Shown: positions 34,383 to 42,744 of the stretch, piece by piece
How the letters are laid out: every line of letters begins with the position of its first letter
Numbering within the stretch: the first letter of the stretch is position 1
NCBI GenBank assembly: GCA_019456405.1
Contig: WJXM01000044.1
Span: 1 to 57,738, forward strand
Source: Ferrovum sp.
GTDB lineage: Bacteria > Pseudomonadota > Gammaproteobacteria > Burkholderiales > Ferrovaceae
Reading direction: 5' to 3'
DNA: 57,738 bases
Program-made: the position numbers and the translations under genes
The notes under the pieces: generated by a model
What the model was told of the DNA's origin: nothing
The model's database searches: none
Seen by the model: the letters and a program-made list of their open reading frames with translations, nothing else

Positions 34383-35534
34383 TTACAGATTTCCCCGAAT
34401 GATTTTATCGGCAGCTTCCTGGGCAATTTCCACTTCCTTTCCATAAAGCGTGGTGGCATAACTGGGGTCCGTGAGGACGACCTTGCTGACCAGCGTTTGA
34501 AATTCATCATGGTGGCTCGTGTCGATTCTAACCTTGACCGACATACCGGGGCGCAATGGATGATCGGTCAGTTCGGATCTGGATAGACTGATTCGGACCG
34601 GAACCCGTTCGACGATGTGGATATAATTGCCCGTTGCATTATTGGCGGGAAAAAGGCTGAAAGTGCTGCCCCCCGAAGGGTCCAGGCCAAGAACTTTTCC
34701 GTGATAGGCGTGATCCCTGCCGTAGGTATGGGAGATGATCTCGACCGTTTCTCCGGTTCTCACGTCGGCGAGTCTGGTTTCTTTGATATTGGCGGTGATC
34801 CACAGGTCGTCGAGCGGAACGATGGCCATGAGTTTCTGTCCGGTTTTGATCTGCTCACCGGCCTGAACCTGTCGGTTGCTGATGTAACCGTCCACCGGGG
34901 AATAAATATTGGCCCGCTGATTTTCGATATGGGCCTCCATGAACTCGGCTTTGGCTTTGGCCACGAAAGGGTTATTCAGCCTCGAGGTGCCTGTTACCAG
35001 AGCCTGGGCCTGATGTAACCGGGCTGCAGCCTTGTCGAGGGTTCTGTTCAATTCGTCCAGTTCATCCTGAGTGTCTGAAACCAGTTGGGCGGAAACGGCC
35101 CCCGAGGGCTCGGCGCTGCGGTAGCGGGCAAGGTCATGGGTCAAGCGTTCCTGTTTGGCTTGCAAGGCGGCGATTTCGGCACGTTCCATTTCGACCTGAT
35201 GAAACAATCCGCTGGTGGAACGAACGGCTTGTGCCAAGGCCGACTCGGCCTTCAGTAAACGGAGTTGGGACAGATTGTGCTCTTCCTTGATCAGCAACTG
35301 TCCTCGTCGAACCGGCAGGGTGTCCTCCACCAGGACATCGGACACGATGCCGGGGGTCAGGGCCTGCACCGGAATGATGTTGCCCGTGACATAGGCATCC
35401 TCGCTTTCCACCACGGGACGCAAAAACAGGTACCAGTAAGACAGCAGAGAGAGCAGGGTAATGCCGCTGAGTATCCCCACACCGCGCAGTCGGTGATGAC
35501 GGATTCGGGCATGTTTGACGGGGCCGGCCTTCAT
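34383..35534 (-). CDS. EmrA/HlyD-type membrane fusion protein
   Basis: A 383-residue periplasmic adaptor with one N-terminal helix (about residues 19-38). It has a biotinyl-lipoyl half (VESEDAYVTGNIIPVQALTPGIV), a long coiled-coil hairpin (about residues 85-185) and the second half (ANIYSPVDGYISNRQVQAGEQI). A beta-barrel follows with FSLFPANNATGNYIHIVERVPVRI, the EmrA signature. ATG 35534 overlaps the stop of the outer-membrane gene; longer starts upstream lack support. It is the last gene of the TCS-efflux operon and links the MFS pump to the TolC-like channel. Confidence 0.9.
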   Translation of the reverse strand: MKAGPVKHARIRHHRLRGVGILSGITLLSLLSYWYLFLRPVVESEDAYVTGNIIPVQALTPGIVSDVLVEDTLPVRRGQLLIKEEHNLSQLRLLKAESALAQAVRSTSGLFHQVEMERAEIAALQAKQERLTHDLARYRSAEPSGAVSAQLVSDTQDELDELNRTLDKAAARLHQAQALVTGTSRLNNPFVAKAKAEFMEAHIENQRANIYSPVDGYISNRQVQAGEQIKTGQKLMAIVPLDDLWITANIKETRLADVRTGETVEIISHTYGRDHAYHGKVLGLDPSGGSTFSLFPANNATGNYIHIVERVPVRISLSRSELTDHPLRPGMSVKVRIDTSHHDEFQTLVSKVVLTDPSYATTLYGKEVEIAQEAADKIIRGNL

Positions 35535-36940
35535 GATGTCCATCCCCCGAATCCTCCCCCAAGGGCCGTGGCCGTATCTGTGATGCTGTTCAACCAATCC
35601 AGACTCTCTTCGGTTTTTTGCATTTGTTCACTCTCCAAACGGATCAAAGCCTCGAGATAGGGTAATTTCCCCGAAATTCCCGTCCCAAATTTTTCCTGAT
35701 CAATCTCTGTTTCTGCGGTCTTGGCGGTGATGGCAGCGGAAATCTCTTCAAGACGTTCACGGCGATGCTTCATGGTCGAGAGGCCATCGGCAATTTCGCG
35801 TACGGCCACGAGCAGGGCATGATTGTAGGCATCGATGGCGCTGTTTCGGGCCGCTTCCGTCGCGTGCAATTGTCCTTCCAGGGCCCCCCCTTCGAATATG
35901 GGCAGGTCAAAGGCCGGACCGTAGGCATAGGTTCCTCCGGCCGGGGTCACCAGGTCGGAAATACCGATACTGTTGAACCCCATCAGACCAACCAAATTGA
36001 TATTGGGGTAAAAGGCCGCCCGCGCCGCTTTTTCCAGATGTTCATTACGTTTGATATTCCATAGGGCGGCCTGCACATCCGGGCGCTGGGAAACGAGATT
36101 CAAATCCACTCGGGTCGGCAGAGGGAATTGGTCTGGCAATGAAGGGTCGGTTGGCGTCAGGGTGTCTTCCGGACTTTTGCCGACCAGTTCATACAGGGCA
36201 TAATTCAAGGAGGAAAGTTGACGTTGCAACTTTTCGAGTTCATTCCGGGCTTCATGCCATTGGGTCTGACTGGCCAGCACGGGGGGTTTGGGTCCGATTC
36301 CCGTCTGGAACGAAGTGTCGAGAAGTTTCATTCTTTCTTCGTTCAGTCGGACGATGCGGGTTTGTCCTTCGACCAGTTCTTTGGCGCTGTGTAAGGCGAA
36401 ATAGGTCTTGATGACGGCAGAACTCAGCATCAGGGCACTTTCCCTGTACTTGGCCCGGGTGATTTCTTCCGATGCCTCGGAAGCCTGGATCAAGGCGTCA
36501 TCCCGGCCCCATAAATCCAGGTCGTAGTTGACCATGAGGGGAAACAGGGTCGCGAGATTGGCCGTGACCCCGCTGTACGGTTCGGTGGGACCGTTACGCG
36601 AGATGCGTGTATGGATGATGGCACCCCCGGAATTGACGTGTGGGTAAAGCAACGACTTGGATTTGAACACCTGGGCCTGGGCCTCGAGGAGGCGATTGCG
36701 CGCTTCATCCAATCCGGGGTTATGCGCCAACGCCTGCTCCACCAGTCGATCGAGCGCGGGGTTGTGGAAGGATTGCCACCATTTGTCCGGAAGCGCGGCA
36801 TTTCCTTGGGGTTGCACGGCGGCATTGGCGTTTGTGAGCGTGGTAGGGACGGACACGCCGCCCAGGACTGGGACGCTTGGGCTGACGGCAGGTACGCAAC
36901 CGACCAATGAAAAGGCAAGCAGAAACGATAGGCGTCTCAT
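35531..36940 (-). CDS. TolC/NodT-family outer-membrane efflux lipoprotein
   Basis: A 469-residue outer-membrane factor. The signal ends in a lipobox (LAFSLVGC, Cys near residue 15), followed by WWQSFHNPALDRLVEQALAHNPGLDEARNRL, the classic NodT/OprM opening. Two repeated coiled-coil halves follow, with VDLNLVSQRPDVQAALWNI and KAARAAFYPNINLVGLMGF. It forms the exit duct for the tripartite pump. The ATG overlaps the MFS gene stop. Confidence 0.9.
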   Translation of the reverse strand: MRRLSFLLAFSLVGCVPAVSPSVPVLGGVSVPTTLTNANAAVQPQGNAALPDKWWQSFHNPALDRLVEQALAHNPGLDEARNRLLEAQAQVFKSKSLLYPHVNSGGAIIHTRISRNGPTEPYSGVTANLATLFPLMVNYDLDLWGRDDALIQASEASEEITRAKYRESALMLSSAVIKTYFALHSAKELVEGQTRIVRLNEERMKLLDTSFQTGIGPKPPVLASQTQWHEARNELEKLQRQLSSLNYALYELVGKSPEDTLTPTDPSLPDQFPLPTRVDLNLVSQRPDVQAALWNIKRNEHLEKAARAAFYPNINLVGLMGFNSIGISDLVTPAGGTYAYGPAFDLPIFEGGALEGQLHATEAARNSAIDAYNHALLVAVREIADGLSTMKHRRERLEEISAAITAKTAETEIDQEKFGTGISGKLPYLEALIRLESEQMQKTEESLDWLNSITDTATALGGGFGGWTS

Positions 36941-38499
36941 GGCTCTTCTCCAAGGTTTTCGAGGATGATCAGGTCTGGATCGGGGAGATGCACTTGGGGG
37001 GGCGTCAGGAACCAGACGAGACAGGAAAAGAGTGCGCCGCCCCACGCCAGCAGTTGAAAAAAGTCATTGAGAGTCAAATAGCCGGATACCCTTTCCAGTT
37101 CGGTATGCAAACGATGGGGGGGAATCTGTGAAAACGATAAAAAACGCAAGGCATTGGAGGGGTCGGGGGTGGTGAAAAGATTCCATTGGAGGGCTTGCAG
37201 TCGATCCCAGCCGATATCCGAGAATGTGATGGCCAAACCGGCTCCAATGTTTCTTGCCCCATTGAGCAGATCGAGGGCATGTAATTGCTGGTTCTTCGGC
37301 ACATGGCCCAGAGCGAGGGTCGTCATGGACGAAAAGAAGGGGCCAATCGCGGCGCCCAGGAAAAGTTGGGGGAGAAGCAGTAATTCCCAGGTCGCAGGGC
37401 GCAGATAACTGGAAATCCACCAAAAATTCAAGGCGATGGCCAGAAGAGACAAACTGGCGGGGATTCTTGGGTCCCAGCCGTTCTGGATGAATCTCTGGGT
37501 CAGCAGGCTGAAGGGCTTGGAAAAAATGAATAAAGGCAGAAACAATAGCCCCACATGCCAGGGGGTATAGCCCTCCACCAACTGGAACCGGATGATGTAC
37601 TGGACGATGCCCCCCTGCAGGAGCATGAAGGAGAGACAGAACAGAAGGGTGCCTGCGCCAAAGTTGCGGTGTGAAAAAAGAGCAAGGTTGAGCAGGGGTG
37701 TTTTGCTGCGGGCATTGCGAATCTGGAACGAGGCGAAACCGATCAGCGTGAGGAACAGCATCCCCCATAATTCCCGAAAACGGCTGGAAAGATCGCTCAG
37801 CAGACCGACATCAAAGAACTCCTGCAACATCAGGGCAGAAGCGAAAAACAAACCAAAGGTCAGACTCTGGTCGAAGAGAGGGTAGGACCGGTCGACCACA
37901 TCTTCCCAATCAGCCAGTAATCCCCAGAGAATTCCGGCGATCAGGAGAGAAATCAGAAAGGAAGCGAAGAACAATAACCGCCAGTCCCCCAGTACATAGG
38001 CGAGCCATCCACCCAGTGCAGGGCCGACGGAAAAGGGGATGAACACGGCCAGCCCCCAAAGGGAGGTTGCGGTGTGCTGGTGTTCGGTCTTGTAATATTC
38101 CAGGAGCAGAAAAAAAGAGGGAATGACGCTCAACCCGGCGGCAAATCCCTGAATGACCCGGAAGCTGGTGAACAGGATCAGGTCGTGGACGACGAACAGA
38201 GCACCCAAACTGGCCAAGGAAAACAGGAGATAGGAGGTAATGGCGATGACCTTGGGGCCGAACCGTTTCATCAGGGGGCGCGCGATGAGGAAAGCGCTTC
38301 CCAGAGCGGTAAAGTAATCGCTCTGTCCCCATACCACATAGGGAAGCCCTTCATCCATCGAACCGGTGACATAGGGTAGCATGGGCAGATACGCCCCCGC
38401 ATTGAGAAGAACCAGAAAATGACCGATGCCCAGGGTGAGGTTGAACAGGACGAACTGGGTGGGGGTAAGGAAACGTGAATAACCGGCAATTTTGAACAT
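36937..38499 (-). CDS. DHA2-type (EmrB-like) MFS efflux transporter
   Basis: A 520-residue major-facilitator protein with about 14 helices, consistent with the drug:H+ antiporter-2 family. Visible features are GAYLPMLPYVTGSMDEGLPYVVWGQSDYFTALGSAFLIARPLMKRFG (helices 1-2, with an A-loop like RPLMKRFG) and RVIQGFAAGLSVIPSF with motif C-like PFSVGPALGGWLAY. Substrate is unknown. It lies 10 bases after the response regulator and overlaps the channel gene. Confidence 0.85.
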   Translation of the reverse strand: MFKIAGYSRFLTPTQFVLFNLTLGIGHFLVLLNAGAYLPMLPYVTGSMDEGLPYVVWGQSDYFTALGSAFLIARPLMKRFGPKVIAITSYLLFSLASLGALFVVHDLILFTSFRVIQGFAAGLSVIPSFFLLLEYYKTEHQHTATSLWGLAVFIPFSVGPALGGWLAYVLGDWRLLFFASFLISLLIAGILWGLLADWEDVVDRSYPLFDQSLTFGLFFASALMLQEFFDVGLLSDLSSRFRELWGMLFLTLIGFASFQIRNARSKTPLLNLALFSHRNFGAGTLLFCLSFMLLQGGIVQYIIRFQLVEGYTPWHVGLLFLPLFIFSKPFSLLTQRFIQNGWDPRIPASLSLLAIALNFWWISSYLRPATWELLLLPQLFLGAAIGPFFSSMTTLALGHVPKNQQLHALDLLNGARNIGAGLAITFSDIGWDRLQALQWNLFTTPDPSNALRFLSFSQIPPHRLHTELERVSGYLTLNDFFQLLAWGGALFSCLVWFLTPPQVHLPDPDLIILENLGEEP

Positions 38500-38509
38500 G
38501 AAGGAGGTG

Positions 38510-39172
38510 CTACCGTTGTCCTTGCGTCACAGCCCAGACCGCAGCTTCCAGGCGTGAATGAAAGTTGAGTTTCTTGAGGAGGTTGCGGATATGGACTTTG
38601 ACCGTGCTTTCCATGATACCCAACTCGCGGGCGATCAACTTGTTGGACAAACCTTGTGCCAAACAACGGACGATGTTGTCCTCCCGTTCGGTCAAGGCGG
38701 AGGGTTGACGTAACGTTTTCATCGAATCATCGCGCAAGGCAATGGCCAGATGATGAGTCAACGTATCGCTGATGACGGTGCGGCCGAACATGACTTCATT
38801 CAGGTGTCCGATCATTTGTTCGGGGTCCGTGTCCTTCAGCAGGTACCCCTCGGCCCCTGCCCGAATGGCGGCCACCAAGTCCTGGGGGTCGTCAGATACC
38901 GTGAGAATGATGATTTTGGCGTCCAGTTCGGTCCCTTGCAGGTGTTGGAGGGTCGCGATACCGTCCAATCCACGCTTCATGTTGAGATCCAGCAAGATCA
39001 GATCCGGTTTCAGTTCCAGGGCCAGTGCAATGCCATCATCACCGGTATCGGCTTCCCCCACGGTTTTGAAATGAGGAGTGCTGGCCAGTAACTGGAGGAC
39101 CCCGCGGCGGAACAGGGGGTGGTCATCGATGACCAGAACGCGAATATCGTGCGGAGGGAGGGGCGGGGACAA
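38510..39172 (-). CDS. NarL/FixJ-family response regulator
   Basis: A 220-residue regulator. The receiver domain has the acidic pair Asp16-Asp17, phosphoacceptor Asp62 (LLDLNM), the switch threonine in ILTVSDD and the lysine in YLLKD. The C-terminal LuxR helix-turn-helix is LTEREDNIVRCLAQGLSNKLIARELGIMESTVKVHIRNLLKKL. It most resembles NarL. It lies eight bases after the kinase gene and 10 before the efflux pump gene, so it likely controls that operon. Confidence 0.9.
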   Translation of the reverse strand: MSPPLPPHDIRVLVIDDHPLFRRGVLQLLASTPHFKTVGEADTGDDGIALALELKPDLILLDLNMKRGLDGIATLQHLQGTELDAKIIILTVSDDPQDLVAAIRAGAEGYLLKDTDPEQMIGHLNEVMFGRTVISDTLTHHLAIALRDDSMKTLRQPSALTEREDNIVRCLAQGLSNKLIARELGIMESTVKVHIRNLLKKLNFHSRLEAAVWAVTQGQR

Positions 39173-39179
39173 GAGAACC

Positions 39180-41081
39180 TCAATGAGCGGCGTAGGGGGT
39201 TAGAGCAATGAACGTCAAAGTAATGCGTGCGCCGCCGGCAGGGCGAGCATCGAAGTTCAACAAACCTTTCAGGAAAGCGGCGCGTTCGCGCATGATCGTC
39301 AGGCCGAAATGCCCATCGGGAGAGGTGGTCGCTGGCCACCCCTGCCCGTTGTCTTCAATACAGAGTTCAACCTGACGCAAACTGTTGGCTTCCAGGGTAA
39401 CCCGTGCCCAGGTAGCTTTGGCATGCCGTTCAATATTGACGAGGGCTTCGCGGATCAGACGCATCAGATGAATTTCTTCGTTGGCGCCCAATTCCAGATT
39501 GTTCATGCGTTGTTCCAGAAGAATATCGAAACCACAGCGCCGTCTGGCTTCTTGTACGACACGGGTCAACTCTTCGGTAAAGGGCGTTTGGCCCGGTGTG
39601 AGGCGGAAAGTGGTCAGAAGTTCGCGTAATTCCCGGTAGGCACTGTTGAGGCCCGTCTTGAGTTCTTCCACGGTAGCCTGCAGTTCGGGCGCAGCCTTCG
39701 GTTCCAGACGGGTTTGCAGGAGCGAAACCTGAATTTTCAGGTAGGAGAGTGACTGGGCCAGGGAATCGTGCAGTTCACGGGCGATGACGGCCCGTTCCTC
39801 GTACACGGCCAAACGATGGCGTTCTTCGGTGCGTCGCGCATTGGCCAGGGCCGTGGCGACATGACCGGCCAGGGTTTGCAGAATCTGGGCCTGCCAGACT
39901 TGCAGGGTGTTTCCTGCTAGGATCTGGAACGGCATGACTCCCTGCCATTGCCCCCCGCCTGTCAGAGGAATGCTGACCAAATGTACCGCGCCCACGTGAT
40001 GTTCGCTGATGGCCGTGGGGGGGCGACCGGAACCAAAACAGATGGAGCAACCCAGGGATTCACACAGTGCGGCCCGCTCGATTTCGGGTAAGGTAGTGGC
40101 GAGGGGGTAGGCGCGACTGTCCTCTTCGCGGCGCACACAGACGATGCCCGGCCCCAAATCCAGGGCTCGCTCCACATCGACGAGCATTTCCAGGAGGGTT
40201 TCCTGGGTCAGGTCCCCTTCGGTCAGGCGGGTCGCCGTGCGATAGAGCAGTTGCAGTAGATGGTTGCTGTGTTGCAGTTCACGGGTTTTTTCTGCAACCC
40301 GCTGTTCGAGTCCCTCATACAATACCGATAGTCTCTCGACCATGGCGTTGAACGCATTGCCGACTTCGCCCAACTCGTTATTGGGTTGGGGCGAGATGCG
40401 TGCCGAAAACTGCCCGTTCTGGACGGCCTGGGCGGAACGCAGAAGGACTTTGAGGGGGGTGAAGAAATTCCGTTGGAGATGTAGGATGATGGATACAGTC
40501 AGCAGCAATGCGCCCAATAAAGTGGCCCCCTGGACCCAGCGCAGGGTCTGGATGCTGGATTCCAGATCCTGTTCCAGGCCGTGGACCACCTGGTCGATCA
40601 GGCTGGTGAAGGAGGGAAGCGCCTGTGCCAGCCAGAGTTGGTTTTTCGGGTCGGGGGCGACCTCGAGATGGGCGCGCAGGTCTGGCCATGCCTGGAGCAG
40701 CAAGGTAGGCCACGGGCTGTCGGTTGGAAGTAACCCCTCCTTCACCAGAAGAGGCAAGGACACGAGTTGAACCTCGCATTCCTTCAGTTCATCTGCCAGA
40801 GCCTTTTGGTCGCCCGTGAGGTGCGTTACTTCCAGGCGCCAGACCAGCATGCGTATTGCTGCGGTGTGATTGAGGAGGCGTGCTTCCCCGCTGCTATGGA
40901 TCGTCATGTGCCAGGCACTGAGGACCCCGAGCAGGACCAGAAAGAAGAGTAATGCCAGGGAAAGCGCCAGGCGCTGACGTAGCGATCCCAGGCCCAAAGC
41001 CTGTCCTGCCCGACGGCGCAAGCCTGAAAGGCTCCAGGGGCGCGCGGGCAGAAAGGACAAGGAACGGGAAAACAGGTTCAT
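39180..41081 (-). CDS. NarX-like sensor histidine kinase
   Basis: A 633-residue kinase. A first helix (about residues 36-55) is followed by a periplasmic domain with a P-box-like stretch (LLNHTAAIRMLVWRL, compare the nitrate-binding box of NarX/NarQ), a second helix (about 168-186), HAMP, a coiled coil and a central module with CESLGCSICFGSG. HisKA_3 follows (RELHDSLAQSLSYLK, phospho-His in ELHDS) with an HATPase (EDNGQGW, GLTIMRERA). It could sense nitrate/nitrite, but no nitrate reductase is near and the operon encodes efflux. ATG 41087 is an alternative start. Confidence 0.88.
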   Translation of the reverse strand: MNLFSRSLSFLPARPWSLSGLRRRAGQALGLGSLRQRLALSLALLFFLVLLGVLSAWHMTIHSSGEARLLNHTAAIRMLVWRLEVTHLTGDQKALADELKECEVQLVSLPLLVKEGLLPTDSPWPTLLLQAWPDLRAHLEVAPDPKNQLWLAQALPSFTSLIDQVVHGLEQDLESSIQTLRWVQGATLLGALLLTVSIILHLQRNFFTPLKVLLRSAQAVQNGQFSARISPQPNNELGEVGNAFNAMVERLSVLYEGLEQRVAEKTRELQHSNHLLQLLYRTATRLTEGDLTQETLLEMLVDVERALDLGPGIVCVRREEDSRAYPLATTLPEIERAALCESLGCSICFGSGRPPTAISEHHVGAVHLVSIPLTGGGQWQGVMPFQILAGNTLQVWQAQILQTLAGHVATALANARRTEERHRLAVYEERAVIARELHDSLAQSLSYLKIQVSLLQTRLEPKAAPELQATVEELKTGLNSAYRELRELLTTFRLTPGQTPFTEELTRVVQEARRRCGFDILLEQRMNNLELGANEEIHLMRLIREALVNIERHAKATWARVTLEANSLRQVELCIEDNGQGWPATTSPDGHFGLTIMRERAAFLKGLLNFDARPAGGARITLTFIALTPYAAH

Positions 41082-41161
41082 GGGCAATTTTAACGCATCG
41101 TAAAGGTCATTCCAACCAAATGATTCCCCGCTATTTTCCAGTGTATTTTAAAGACAGGGAA

Positions 41162-41177
41162 TACCTCTTAGGGAGTA
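41162..41177. promoter_or_regulatory. NarL-like 7-2-7 inverted heptamer
   Basis: TACCTCT-TA-GGGAGTA lies in the 229-bp space between the divergent narX-like and haemoglobin genes. The left half matches the NarL heptamer TACYYMT exactly. The right half matches its inverse with one mismatch. The centre is about 88 bp from the kinase start and 141 bp from the haemoglobin start. Autoregulation by the adjacent NarL-like protein is inferred. Confidence 0.45.
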
Positions 41178-41310
41178 GGGTGTTTCTGTCGACTACCCAA
41201 TCATTGTCGAGCATCATGGCACCATTTCTGCGAACATGGTCTCGCTGTCACGCTCTGCCCTGCGAAGGGTGGAGGTTTTCTTCAACGAACGTCAGAAGCG
41301 AGGATCAATC

Positions 41311-41673
41311 ATGAGTTTATACCAGCAACTGGGTGGAGAGGCCGCTGTCGATGCCGCCGTGGACATTTTTTACCGCAAGGTTCTGCAGGATGAACGCATC
41401 AACCGTTTCTTCAGCGGTGTGGACATGGAAAAACAGGCGGCCAAACAGAAGGCTTTCCTGACCATGGCATTTGGGGGCCCCAACAACTACACGGGTGCGG
41501 ATATGCGCCGGGGGCACGCCCATCTGGTGGCGCAGGGGTTGAACGACAGCCACTTCGACGCCGTGGTGGAGGATTTGGGGGCCACGCTCAAGGAATTGGG
41601 GGTAGCCGACGCCTTGATCGCACAAGTGGCGGCGGTGGCTGAAACCACGCGCAACGACGTGCTGGGAAAGTAA
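41311..41673 (+). CDS. Group I (TrHbN-type) truncated haemoglobin
   Basis: A 120-residue 2/2 globin, MSLYQQLGGEAAVDAAVDIFYRKVL at the N-terminus being the group I signature with Tyr21 at B10. The GG pair after the E helix and the RRGHAHL segment with the proximal histidine (His69 or His71) are present. Group I members scavenge nitric oxide or bind O2. ATG 41311 follows GAGGA; a longer open frame upstream has no match to globins. It is divergent from the NarX-like gene and ends ahead of the terminator at 41711. Confidence 0.92.
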   Translation: MSLYQQLGGEAAVDAAVDIFYRKVLQDERINRFFSGVDMEKQAAKQKAFLTMAFGGPNNYTGADMRRGHAHLVAQGLNDSHFDAVVEDLGATLKELGVADALIAQVAAVAETTRNDVLGK

Positions 41674-41710
41674 ACTTTTCACTTTTCATTCCGGTCGGTG
41701 AGTTCCTTGT

Positions 41711-41743
41711 CCCCGTGGAGAGACATTCCCGCGGGGCTTTTTT
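41711..41743 (+). terminator. Intrinsic terminator after the haemoglobin gene
   Basis: CCCCGTG at 41711-41717 pairs with CGCGGGG at 41730-41736 (one G-U pair) and is followed by CTTTTTT. It lies just before the start of the reductase gene, so the two genes have at least partly separate transcripts. Confidence 0.7.
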
Positions 41744-41755
41744 ATGGAGGCGAGC

Positions 41756-42736
41756 ATGACGATCATTCGGTTTCAGGGCCGGGATTTTGCGTATGAGGCA
41801 CCCCGGACAGTGCTGGAAAGTTTGACCGAACAGGGTATCGAGATTCCCTCAGGCTGCCGGGCCGGCGTTTGTCAATCCTGCCTGATGCGTTGTCTGGAGG
41901 GAGAGATACCGGTCGGATCTCAGGAAGGTTTGAAACCCGCGCTGGTGGCACAGGGGTATTTTCTGGCTTGTCGGGCTCGCCCTTCTTCGGACCTGACAGT
42001 GGCGCTGGCCGACGCGGAGGGCTTGCGCCAGAAGGCGCATGTTCTTGCCGTGGAATCCTTGAATCAGGATATCGTGGCCCTGCGCCTGAAACCGGAACGT
42101 CCTCTGGACTATCGGGCCGGACAATATGTGCGCTTGTATCGCCAGGGGGATCTGTCGCGCTGTTATTCCCTGGCCAGTGTTCCCACGCTGGATGACTGGC
42201 TGGAACTCCATATCCGACGGATTCCGGAGGGAAGGGTCAGTGCCTGGGTACACGATCAACTCCAGGTCGGGATGCAGGTCGAAATCGGGGATTCGCTGGG
42301 GCAGTGTTTTTATACCCCGGGACAGGAAGAACAGCCCTTGTTACTGCTTGGGACGGGTTCCGGTCTGGCCCCTCTTTACGGGATCGTGCGCGATGCCCTG
42401 AACCAGGGGCATCGTGGGCCGATCTGGCTCTACCATGGCAGTTTCACGGCAGAAGGCCTCTATCATCAGGCCACCTTGCAGCGTCTGGCTGTCCGGTTTC
42501 CCCATTTCCATTATATCCCTTGCGTGGATCGTGCCAGCCCGGAAGCCTTGGCATTGAATGCTCGGGTGGGGAGCGTGCTCGAAGTTGCCGTGGGTGAGCA
42601 CCAGGGGTTTGCGCGCCATCGCGTCTTTCTGTGCGGTCACCCGGAGATGGTCAAGGATGCGCGCCTCAAGATTTTTTTGGGCGGGGCTTCGATGGCGGAG
42701 ATTCATGCGGATCCTTTCCTGCCTTCGGGCACCTGA
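41756..42736 (+). CDS. 2Fe-2S ferredoxin/FAD/NAD(P)H reductase
   Basis: A 326-residue three-domain flavoprotein reductase. A plant-type 2Fe-2S domain comes first (Cys34, Cys39, Cys42 and Cys72, spacing C-x4-C-x2-C-x29-C). Then an FAD-binding barrel with RCYSLAS at residues 135-141, and an NAD(P)-binding domain with LLLGTGSGLAPLYGI and FLCGHPEMV. Domain order matches CDP-6-deoxyglucoseen reductase/oxygenase-reductase proteins. ATG 41756 follows GGAGGCGAG. It lies 83 bases after the truncated haemoglobin and could supply its electrons; that is inferred from proximity. Confidence 0.82.
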   Translation: MTIIRFQGRDFAYEAPRTVLESLTEQGIEIPSGCRAGVCQSCLMRCLEGEIPVGSQEGLKPALVAQGYFLACRARPSSDLTVALADAEGLRQKAHVLAVESLNQDIVALRLKPERPLDYRAGQYVRLYRQGDLSRCYSLASVPTLDDWLELHIRRIPEGRVSAWVHDQLQVGMQVEIGDSLGQCFYTPGQEEQPLLLLGTGSGLAPLYGIVRDALNQGHRGPIWLYHGSFTAEGLYHQATLQRLAVRFPHFHYIPCVDRASPEALALNARVGSVLEVAVGEHQGFARHRVFLCGHPEMVKDARLKIFLGGASMAEIHADPFLPSGT

Positions 42737-42744
42737 CTGAGTTT

